Position numbers and translations under genes: made by a program
Notes under the pieces: generated by a model
Seen by the model: the letters and a program-made list of their open reading frames with translations, nothing else
What the model was told of the DNA's origin: nothing
Database searches by the model: none
Assembly (NCBI GenBank): GCA_024275775.1
Contig: JAJRYM010000056.1
Span: forward strand, 1-10,181
From: Nitrospirota bacterium
Lineage (GTDB): Bacteria > Nitrospinota_A > UBA7883 > JACRGQ01
DNA length: 10,181 nucleotides
Direction: 5' to 3'
Part shown: piece by piece, positions 1 to 5,631 of the stretch
Numbering within the stretch: position 1 is the stretch's first letter
Layout of the letters: each line of letters opens with the position of its first letter

Positions 1-99
1 AATAACACCCCCGGTTTTTTCGCACGCATGATTTTCCACCGCGCCACACGGGGGTAAGGTGAGAACTGTTTGAACAACCGCTTTGCCAGGAGATGCGTC

Positions 100-540
100 A
101 TGTTGAAAAGAATTTCAGAAAAAACCTTCCTGCTCTTCGCTTTTGTTTTCGTCGCCCAGTTCGTGTTTCCGGTATCTTCATCGGCTTCCTCGCGAGAGTT
201 CGGAGATAACGGCTATGTTACGGCGGCTAACTGGTTTACGCCCAAAAAATCGTCCGACAGCGGGGAGGGAGCGTCTATCAATATAACTTTTCCGAAAGAG
301 GGCGATGTTCTTCCGGCGGGCAAAAAAGTTTTAGTCAAATACGATGTGAATCCGGGCTCGAAAGGAGACCACTTTCATTATTTTCTCGACGGCACACAGA
401 TCGCATCGTGGCGAGGGCGTTCGGGAACGCTGGATTACGGCGTTCTACCGCCCGGAAAACATACGATAACCTTTAAAATCGCAACTATGGCGCATTCGTT
501 AATCGGCGTGGAAAAATCCGTCACGTTTACGGTCAAATAG
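100..540 (+). CDS. Exported beta-sandwich-like protein with DHFHYFLDG motif
   Basis: Function not recognised. The 146-residue protein begins with a Sec signal peptide: basic LKR, hydrophobic core at about residues 9-25, and likely cleavage near SSA/SS at about residue 29. The rest (about 57-146) looks like one Ig-like beta-sandwich domain, with alternating hydrophobic strands and a final VEKSVTFTV strand. It contains D90-H91-F-H93 followed by a DG turn, plus H121 and H132, which could bind a metal; that is inference. I chose the ATG at 100 because AGGAG (88-92) lies 7 bases upstream. A TTG at 70 in frame would add ten charged residues ahead of the signal peptide, and an ATG at 93 is out of frame and too close to the AGGAG. 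The stop is one base from the next ATG, so the two genes are probably cotranscribed and may work together at the periplasmic face. Confidence 0.8.
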   Translation: MLKRISEKTFLLFAFVFVAQFVFPVSSSASSREFGDNGYVTAANWFTPKKSSDSGEGASINITFPKEGDVLPAGKKVLVKYDVNPGSKGDHFHYFLDGTQIASWRGRSGTLDYGVLPPGKHTITFKIATMAHSLIGVEKSVTFTVK

Positions 541-541
541 A

Positions 542-943
542 ATGCAGCCTACCGCCATCGCATACGCCGTAATTCAGGCGATTCATAATGTAGGGGCGGG
601 GCTGGCTTTCGGGCTGGCCATGCTTCTTTTTCTTAAAAGTGCAAGAGGCGAAAACGTAAAATCCATACTCTGGTTTCTTTTAATTGTATGGGGTCTGCAG
701 GGCGCCACGGGGATTTTGTTCGGGCTGACCAGCCTTTATTTTCACGGCGCTTTTCCGCAGATACCGCTTATCGCTCAGGCGTCCATGGGCATCAAGGTAG
801 CGTCTGTTGCGCTGGCGTTTTTTGTCTCCGCGTGGCTTTTGTATAAAAAAGCTGAAAATGTGGGCATGAAAATCAGGCTGATGTATATAACCCTGCCGGT
901 GATAGCGCTGATTGCGGCATCCGTGCTTCGCTGGTCTTCCTGA
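542..943 (+). CDS. Four-helix integral membrane protein with two periplasmic-side histidines
   Basis: Function not recognised. The 133 residues form four hydrophobic segments at about 7-31, 42-62, 76-101 and 112-129. The basic loops (about 31-41 and 101-112) fall between helices 1-2 and 3-4. By the positive-inside rule both termini are then periplasmic. That puts H15 (near the start of helix 1) and H68 (just after helix 2) on the same outer side, where they could act as haem or metal ligands. The arrangement loosely recalls CopD-like or small cytochrome b-like membrane proteins, but I see no decisive family motif. No good Shine-Dalgarno precedes the ATG. It starts one base after the upstream TAG, so translation is probably coupled to the exported histidine-containing protein before it. 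Confidence 0.75.
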   Translation: MQPTAIAYAVIQAIHNVGAGLAFGLAMLLFLKSARGENVKSILWFLLIVWGLQGATGILFGLTSLYFHGAFPQIPLIAQASMGIKVASVALAFFVSAWLLYKKAENVGMKIRLMYITLPVIALIAASVLRWSS

Positions 944-1030
944 CGGCTTCCACCTTCGCGGCCTGAACTTTTACCAGTATATGCCCGGCGAATAGGCGCC
1001 CGAATCCGGTATGAATATTTCAGCCCATGT

Positions 1031-1059
1031 TTGATGCCGAAAATAAATTTTGGTAAAAT
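1031..1059 (+). promoter_or_regulatory. Candidate sigma70-type promoter for the 398-residue exported protein
   Basis: TTGATG (1031-1036, four of six matches to TTGACA) and TAAAAT (1054-1059, five of six to TATAAT) are separated by exactly 17 bases. Transcription would start near 1066, about 60 bases before the gene. Placement in the only sizeable gap on the left side supports it; no experimental signal can be inferred. Confidence 0.5.
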
Positions 1060-1127
1060 CAGAACGCAAGGGATGATATAAAACTCTCGAAAGCTGGTTT
1101 GTTCAACACGGTTCTGGGAGGCGGGTG

Positions 1128-2324
1128 ATGACAAAAATTCAGGGGAAGGCGTTTCTTATTCTTATTGCCGCTTTGTCTTTTTTCCCATTCGTCGCGTCCG
1201 CAGTGGAGGTAGTCTCCATAGCAACCTCTTCGAAAGTGGCCGAACCGGCCGTTATTCCTATTAACGCAACTGATAAATTCGGGCCGGAAACGCCGGAAAT
1301 CCATCTTGTGCTGGAAATCAGGAGCGTTAAAGACGGCGATGTAATGGTGTCCAAGTGGATAGCCGTGGATGCCGCCGACAGTCCGAACGTCGAGATGACT
1401 TCTTCCAAACTTACGCTTAAATCTTCGTATAAAAAGGCGCATTTTTCCCTTACGAAACCGGAAGGTCAAGACTGGCCTGCGGGAAAATATAAGATAGAAG
1501 TTTACGAGGGTAAAAAACTGGTCGCTTCGGTTCCATATACGATAACAGCCGGTCCCGCTACGCAGAATCAGGCTCAGGGAGGGTGGGGCGCGCCTCCGGC
1601 CAAGCCTGCGCCGGGCGGCCTTGGTGCGTTGCAGAAACAAAAACCGAAACCGGCCGAAACGGCTTCAACAGCTCTTATGGGAGACTGGCAATGCCTGAGT
1701 ATTTTCGGCGTGTCGGCGCTTGCGTTTACTCCGAACAGCCAGCTTGTAATCGATGGCCAGTCGTATAACTACACGCTCGGCCCGGATGTGCTCCAGATAC
1801 ACGAAGCTTACGGCGTTACCGATTACCGGTATAGTCTGAGCGGCGGCAATCTTCAAATTGTCTATCCGACCGGGTTCAAACTCCAGTGCCGAAAATCGGC
1901 AGGCGGCGTAGCTTCCGGCAGGCCGGGTTCCGGAGGCGGTCAACCGGGGATGAGCGGCGGCGGGGCAGGCCGGGCTCAGAGTTCCGGGCAGGAGTGGCAA
2001 CTTCAGGGAACGCTTTGCAGTTACTCCGGTTCAAGCAGTTCCTACGGCTCCTACAGCTCGTCCAGCACGACGAAATGGGCGAAATTCGACGGGCAGGGAC
2101 GGTTCACATACGGCTCGTCGTCAAGTTTCCAGTCGTCTGCCGGCATGTATTCGAATCCCGGCGGGTCGCAGGGCGGACGGTATAAGGTGATGGGAAACAG
2201 GGTTAAGTTTTCCTACGATGAAGGCGGTTCGGATTTTGCCACTATTAATATGCGCCAGAACAACGGGCAAATCACCGAGCTTCAATACGGTAGCGATCTC
2301 TACGCCGCTTCCCTCTGCGAATAA
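1128..2324 (+). CDS. Exported three-segment protein with paired cysteines and Ser/Gly-rich linkers
   Basis: Function not recognised. The 398-residue product has a clear Sec signal peptide with cleavage likely after ASA (residue 25). Segment 1 (about 26-141) is beta-rich and ends WPAGKYKIEVYEG...VPYTI, like a periplasmic beta-sandwich. A Pro/Gly/Gln linker (about 142-182) follows. Segment 2 (about 183-256) begins MGDWQC and reads like a small beta-barrel or lipocalin-like fold. A Gly-rich linker (about 258-288) leads to segment 3 (about 289-398), which has a Ser/Tyr-rich loop and ends at the C-terminus with CE. Cysteines occur only at 189, 254, 297 and 397, two per segment, suggesting one disulfide each in segments 2 and 3. 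GGGAGG (1116-1121) lies 6 bases before the ATG at 1128 but only 3 before the alternative GTG at 1125, so the ATG is preferred. It is likely periplasmic or surface-exposed. Confidence 0.8.
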   Translation: MTKIQGKAFLILIAALSFFPFVASAVEVVSIATSSKVAEPAVIPINATDKFGPETPEIHLVLEIRSVKDGDVMVSKWIAVDAADSPNVEMTSSKLTLKSSYKKAHFSLTKPEGQDWPAGKYKIEVYEGKKLVASVPYTITAGPATQNQAQGGWGAPPAKPAPGGLGALQKQKPKPAETASTALMGDWQCLSIFGVSALAFTPNSQLVIDGQSYNYTLGPDVLQIHEAYGVTDYRYSLSGGNLQIVYPTGFKLQCRKSAGGVASGRPGSGGGQPGMSGGGAGRAQSSGQEWQLQGTLCSYSGSSSSYGSYSSSSTTKWAKFDGQGRFTYGSSSSFQSSAGMYSNPGGSQGGRYKVMGNRVKFSYDEGGSDFATINMRQNNGQITELQYGSDLYAASLCE

Positions 2325-2378
2325 ACAAGCGGCCGGGTAATATGCTAATCGCCGAAATAGTGCTATCCACGACCCGGT

Positions 2379-2411
2379 ACGTTGTAAGAACGTGTCATAA
2401 GTGCTACACTT
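2379..2411 (+). promoter_or_regulatory. Toxin-antitoxin promoter with two palindromic candidate operators
   Basis: TTGTAA (2382-2387) and TACACT (2405-2410), 17 bases apart, each match the sigma70 consensus at four of six positions. Each box lies inside a perfect short inverted repeat: ACGTT-N5-AACGT (2379-2393) over the -35, and AAGTG-N3-CACTT (2399-2411) over the -10. Their centres are 19 bases apart. Ribbon-helix-helix antitoxins usually bind short palindromes at their own promoter, so these are plausible autoregulatory sites. The start site would fall just ahead of the AAGGAG at 2418-2423. Confidence 0.45.
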
Positions 2412-2430
2412 CAAAAAAAGGAGTAGAATA

Positions 2431-2655
2431 ATGCCGACAAAGAACCCAAGAGTCAACGTGGTGCTGGAAAAGCCGCTCTACAAAAGGATCGGTAATCTTG
2501 CGAAAAGGGAAGGCGTTTCGCTTTCAATGGCGGTACGCGACCTTGTCAAAGAGGCCTTGGAAATAAGAGAGGATGCGGCTCTTGCAGGGATAGCCGAAGC
2601 CCGCGAAAAGAGTTTCAGGAGAAAAGACGCATTAAATCACGATCAGGTTTTTTAA
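2431..2655 (+). CDS. Ribbon-helix-helix antitoxin of a type II toxin-antitoxin pair
   Basis: The 74-residue protein has the ribbon-helix-helix pattern. A short N-terminal beta strand (RVNVVL, about residues 7-12) is followed by helix 1 (PLYKRIGNLAKREG), a tight turn, and helix 2 beginning SLSMAVRDLVKEAL. The charged tail (about 47-74, ending ALNHDQVF) would be the toxin-binding part. Such proteins dimerise, bind operator DNA through the ribbon, and neutralise the toxin encoded next door. I chose ATG 2431 because AAGGAG (2418-2423) is 7 bases upstream; the in-frame GTG at 2401 sits inside the promoter. The stop is one base before the toxin start. The fold and pairing are secure; the subfamily (RelB-like or CopG-like) is not resolved. 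Confidence 0.88.
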   Translation: MPTKNPRVNVVLEKPLYKRIGNLAKREGVSLSMAVRDLVKEALEIREDAALAGIAEAREKSFRRKDALNHDQVF

Positions 2656-2656
2656 T

Positions 2657-2932
2657 GTGGTTTTCAGTATCCTTTACCACCCCGATGTCAGGGACGACCT
2701 CTCACGCATAAATGAAAAGCTGAAAAAGCGGATAAAAACAGCTGTCGAAACCCGCATTGCCGTCTCTCCGGAGCAATTCGGCTCGCCTTTGAGGAAAACC
2801 CTGAAAGGTTACTGGAAAGTCAGGGTCGGCGATTACCGTATTGTTTACAAAATTAAAAAGAATGAAGTCCTGATACTTGCCGTCATCCACCGAAAAAATG
2901 TTTACGAGAAAAGCCTCAGAAGAAAACCGTAA
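2657..2932 (+). CDS. RelE/ParE-superfamily toxin
   Basis: The 91-residue protein matches the RelE/ParE toxin fold. It has an N-terminal strand and helix (LYHPDVRDDL...KLKKRIKTAVETR), then the core PLRKTLKGYWKVRVGDYRIVYKI, and a final strand VLILAVIHRKNVY. RelE-type members cut mRNA in the ribosomal A site, whereas ParE-type members poison gyrase. R56, R61, H78, R79 and Y83 sit where RelE-like ribonucleases carry basic and tyrosine catalytic residues, so an mRNA interferase is the likelier role, but this is inference. The only start codon in this frame that keeps the N-terminal strand is GTG at 2657, one base after the antitoxin stop, with only a weak AGG (2645-2647) upstream. An ATG overlapping the antitoxin stop (TAATG, 2653-2657) is in another frame and runs only 18 codons. 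Confidence 0.88.
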   Translation: MVFSILYHPDVRDDLSRINEKLKKRIKTAVETRIAVSPEQFGSPLRKTLKGYWKVRVGDYRIVYKIKKNEVLILAVIHRKNVYEKSLRRKP

Positions 2933-2966
2933 TTCGCAAAACCCCAGCTTCCGTAACGAATAAATT

Positions 2967-3000
2967 CCTGCCTAAAAATTTCATGGCCTCCCTAAAAAAA
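2967..3000. repeat. Two-copy direct repeat CCTNCCTAAAAA, period 20 bases
   Basis: CCTGCCTAAAAA (2967-2978) and CCTCCCTAAAAA (2987-2998) differ at one base and start exactly 20 bases apart, in the AT-rich spacer after the toxin gene. Read on the - strand each is a T-run followed by AGGNAGG. No function is evident; a paired protein-binding site is possible, chance is also possible. Confidence 0.4.
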
Positions 3001-3034
3001 GTTTAACTGATCTCCGGCATCTTTTTTAAATTGG

Positions 3035-3062
3035 TTGAAATATTATTGAGGGGGGGTAATAT
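3035..3062 (+). promoter_or_regulatory. Candidate lipoprotein promoter with a G7 tract in the spacer
   Basis: TTGAAA (3035-3040, five of six to consensus) and TAATAT (3057-3062, four of six) are separated by 16 bases. The last seven spacer bases (3050-3056) are all G, directly abutting the -10 box. Homopolymer runs in this position can change length by slipped-strand mispairing and so change spacing and promoter strength, as known for poly-G or poly-C promoter tracts in some pathogens. Seven is short for high-frequency switching. Confidence 0.42.
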
Positions 3063-3083
3063 TTATTTGTATTTTAGAGTTTT

Positions 3084-3113
3084 ATGGTGATGAAACGGGG
3101 GGGCAGGTCATGA
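3084..3113 (+). other. Short upstream ORF with ATGA overlap onto the lipoprotein start
   Basis: A 9-codon reading frame MVMKRGGRS begins at ATG 3084 (a second in-frame ATG is at 3090). It ends with TGA at 3111-3113, overlapping the lipoprotein ATG at 3110 as ATGA. It contains a second run of seven G (3097-3103). Adding one G would put both upstream ATGs in frame with the lipoprotein and extend its N-terminus. No strong Shine-Dalgarno precedes it, so whether it is translated is unknown. Confidence 0.3.
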
Positions 3114-3514
3114 GTGTTAATAAATTGAAATATCTAATCTTGGCGGTTTTTCTATCAGCAACCGTTTTTACCGCATGCGGAAGTTCGGGTGGTGGCGGTA
3201 GCGCAGCCAGCACACCGGAATGGGTGGGAACCTGGTTAATACAAACGGAAAATAGAACAAACGTATCAAGACTGGGCGCGACATTCACAATAACTCAATC
3301 TTCTCTTGCTCAAGTGGTTCCAAATGTCTGCGCGTTGACAGCCGCTTTGGATTCTTCTGGAAATAACTGGAGTATAGTTATTTCGTCTACCGATTGTTCA
3401 GGTACAGCCGTGGGAGATGTCGAGACGGGTACTTTTTCAGTTTCTGGAACTACACTTACGATAGTAAATTCCACACTAGGCGTTACTTGGGTATGTTCGA
3501 AGGTATCTACCTGA
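3110..3514 (+). CDS. Small secreted lipoprotein, function unknown
   Basis: The 134-residue product has a type II signal peptide: KLKY, a hydrophobic stretch at about residues 7-19, then FTAC with the lipidated cysteine at 23. Phe at the -3 position is less usual than Leu, so the lipobox is slightly atypical. A GSSGGGGS linker follows the cysteine. The remainder (about 36-134) is a single beta-rich domain opening EWVGTWLI and closing with SVSGTTLTIV and a Cys-containing strand. That pattern resembles small lipocalin-like bacterial domains that begin with G-x-W. Cysteines 74, 96 and 129 remain after lipidation. Gly at +2 argues for sorting to the outer membrane. The ATG at 3110 follows a G-rich leader ending CAGG. 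Codon use is more AT-rich than in the fad genes nearby. The function is not recognised. Confidence 0.75.
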   Translation: MSVNKLKYLILAVFLSATVFTACGSSGGGGSAASTPEWVGTWLIQTENRTNVSRLGATFTITQSSLAQVVPNVCALTAALDSSGNNWSIVISSTDCSGTAVGDVETGTFSVSGTTLTIVNSTLGVTWVCSKVST

Positions 3515-3591
3515 GCCCTCAGCCTTAAATAATCTTATCGGTTAAATCGCAGGAGAAAACGGGATTTATTTGCGAAAACGGCAGGTTGTCG

Positions 3592-5631
3592 TTAAGGATT
3601 CTGTTTTAACGATTGCCACCCTTCGTCGGGGTGGAAGCGCGTCCCGTATTTTTCTTCAAGTTCCTGAAACCGCTTGAGGAAATAGTCCGTGCCGAGCGTG
3701 GCGATATGTTTCATCGGCCCGCCTCGGAACGGCGCGAACCCGGTGCCGAAAATCATCCCGGCGTCCAGCAGGTCTCCATCTTCCACGATACCTTCTCTCA
3801 GGCAGGCGGCCGCTTCGTTGAGGTATCGGAAAACAAGCCTGTCCTCGATTTCCGTTAAATCGGCCCCGCCCGTTTCGGCAGTTTTTGCGGGCTTTTCATT
3901 TTCGTACTTGTAAAAACCGTGTCCGCTCTTTTTGCCGAGCCTGCCTGCTTCGACAAGTTTTCTTAATTTTTCAGGAATCTCCATCTGCATGTGCTTGGCG
4001 AATATTTCCGCAACGTGCAGGCATATATCGAGGCCTACCGTATCGGCCAGCAGTACCGGCCCCACAGGCATCCCGAACCGCACCGCCGCCGTATCTATCC
4101 GCTCCGGCGGGATTCCTTCTTCCATCATTTTCACCCCTTCCATGAGGTACGGAACGAGAATGCGGTTGACGAGGAAGCCCGGCGCGCTTTTCACAGGAAG
4201 CGGCAGTTTGCCGATTGCCTGAACGAAGGAGACCGCGTTGGCAAAAACCTCTTCCGAGGTCTCTGCCGATTTTACGACCTCGACAAGCATCATTTGCGCC
4301 ACCGGATTGAAGAAGTGAATGCCTGTAAGCCTTTCCGGGTTTTTAAGCGTTGCGGCTATCTCCTCAAGCGGAATGCTGGAGGTGTTCGTGGCCAGCACCG
4401 CATCGGGGCGCGCTTTTCTTTCGACCTCGGCGAAAAGTTCGCGCTTGACGTTCAGGTCTTCGAAAACCGCTTCGATTATTACGTCGGCCTGCGCTACGCC
4501 TTTTCCCTCGACATCCGGTATCAGCCTGTCCATAGCGGCTTGCGCCAGCCTTTTATCCTTCAGCTTTCTGCGGAACAGGTCTGCGGCTCTTTTAACGGCG
4601 GGTGCGATGAACTTCGGCTCCCTGTCCTGCAGGGTAACCCGCATGCCGCGAATGGCCGCCCACGCCGCGATATCGCCGCCCATCACGCCCGCTCCGATAA
4701 CGTGGAGGCGGGTTGGCCGGAAAGATTCTTTTCCGCCGATAGATTTGAGCCGCTCCTGAAGAAAGAATACCCCCACAAGATTCTGAGCGGTATCCATCGT
4801 TATCAGTTCGGATACAGATTCGGCCTCTTTTTCGTACATCGCGCGCGGGTCGCCAGCATATTTTTCCCATAAATCGACGATGGCGTAAGGCGCGGGATAG
4901 TGCGATTTGAGCGCCTTGCCGGCCAGTTTTTTGCGCACCGTTTTGGCTATGAAATGGCGGGCAGGTTTCAGGTTGGCCAGCTTCCCGAAACCGGGAATCA
5001 GTTTATTGCGCGGAGGATTTACGATTAAATGCCGCGCCGCGTTTTTCAACTGCCGGTACGGCACGGCCATATCTATCAGGCCGGTTTTGAGAGCCGCCTT
5101 CGCCGATATCATCCGGCCGGTAAGCATCATGTCGAGCGCGGCCGGCCCGCCGATAAGCAGGGTGGATCTCACCGTGCCGCCGAAGCCGGGATGGATACCG
5201 AGCTTAACTTCCGGGAAACCGAGTTTCGTGCCGGGCGCGTTGTCTGCCGCGCGGTATCTGCACGCAAGCGCCAGCTCCAGCCCTCCGCCGAGGCAGAAAC
5301 CGTTTATGGCCGCTACTGTCGGGAACGGGAGGTTTTCGATTTTATCCATTATCTTCTGCCCGCGCTTTATAAGCTCGAACGCCTCTTTGCCGTCTTTCAG
5401 GGAGACGAACTCCTTTACGTCGGCGCCCGCGATAAAGCCGCTTTTTTTGGCGGAGATGAAAACCAGCCCTTTCGGCTTTATTTGGGCAATATCGTTGAGC
5501 GCCGATTCAAGCTCCGTAAGCGCCTCTTTCGATAGCACATTGGCGTTGGCTTCGGCCTTGTCGATATAAAGCCAGAAGATGTTTTCCGCGTCTTGCTCGC
5601 CGCGCCAGTTTTTGTACTTTCCCAACACCAT
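3592..5631 (-). CDS. fadJ: Fatty-acid oxidation multifunctional protein: enoyl-CoA hydratase / 3-hydroxyacyl-CoA dehydrogenase
   Basis: The 679-residue protein has the FadJ/FadB layout (E. coli relatives are a little over 700 residues). The N-terminal crotonase domain (about 1-200) has an oxyanion-hole region GGGLE with E119 and a GFPE with E141, the two catalytic glutamates of hydratases. After a linker comes the NAD-binding Rossmann domain (about 308-485): GAGVMGG at 313-319, NTSS at 416-419, and catalytic H439 in GIHFFNP. C-terminal dehydrogenase domains (about 485-679) begin GFLVNR and end with an FRGGP segment. It converts 2-enoyl-CoA to 3-hydroxyacyl-CoA and then to 3-ketoacyl-CoA, and would pair with the thiolase encoded directly upstream. 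Its ATG overlaps the thiolase stop (TAATG), with GGAAAGGG 7 bases ahead, so translation is coupled. FadB versus FadJ cannot be settled fully; the FadI partner and shorter length favour FadJ. Confidence 0.93.
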   Translation of the reverse strand: MVLGKYKNWRGEQDAENIFWLYIDKAEANANVLSKEALTELESALNDIAQIKPKGLVFISAKKSGFIAGADVKEFVSLKDGKEAFELIKRGQKIMDKIENLPFPTVAAINGFCLGGGLELALACRYRAADNAPGTKLGFPEVKLGIHPGFGGTVRSTLLIGGPAALDMMLTGRMISAKAALKTGLIDMAVPYRQLKNAARHLIVNPPRNKLIPGFGKLANLKPARHFIAKTVRKKLAGKALKSHYPAPYAIVDLWEKYAGDPRAMYEKEAESVSELITMDTAQNLVGVFFLQERLKSIGGKESFRPTRLHVIGAGVMGGDIAAWAAIRGMRVTLQDREPKFIAPAVKRAADLFRRKLKDKRLAQAAMDRLIPDVEGKGVAQADVIIEAVFEDLNVKRELFAEVERKARPDAVLATNTSSIPLEEIAATLKNPERLTGIHFFNPVAQMMLVEVVKSAETSEEVFANAVSFVQAIGKLPLPVKSAPGFLVNRILVPYLMEGVKMMEEGIPPERIDTAAVRFGMPVGPVLLADTVGLDICLHVAEIFAKHMQMEIPEKLRKLVEAGRLGKKSGHGFYKYENEKPAKTAETGGADLTEIEDRLVFRYLNEAAACLREGIVEDGDLLDAGMIFGTGFAPFRGGPMKHIATLGTDYFLKRFQELEEKYGTRFHPDEGWQSLKQNP

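Noticed and set aside
7..55. Perfect 7-base inverted repeat ACCCCCG / CGGGGGT with a 35-base loop, and a T6 run at 15-20
   Set aside because: The loop is long, the arms are low complexity, and the T-run lies inside the loop. It may instead be the tail of a terminator belonging to a gene left of the window, whose other arm is not visible.
2333..2377. Inverted repeat CCGGGT / ACCCGG after the 398-residue exported protein gene
   Set aside because: It has a 33-base loop, only six pairs and no T-run after it, so it is not a convincing terminator.
2995..3027. AAAAAAG / CTTTTTT inverted repeat with a T6 run, a possible terminator of the toxin gene
   Set aside because: The stem is almost all A-T pairs with a 19-base loop and a weak inner pairing, so stability is doubtful; the pieces may be simple AT-rich sequence.
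3589..3612. TCGTTAA / TTAACGA hairpin spanning the fadJ stop codon
   Set aside because: The seven A/T-rich pairs lie partly within the coding end and no T-run follows on either strand. No clear terminator for the fad operon was found.
3991..4872. 293-codon open frame on the + strand opposite fadJ
   Set aside because: The opposite strand carries a complete fadJ with intact motifs, and this frame has basic, low-information sequence typical of antisense shadow frames.
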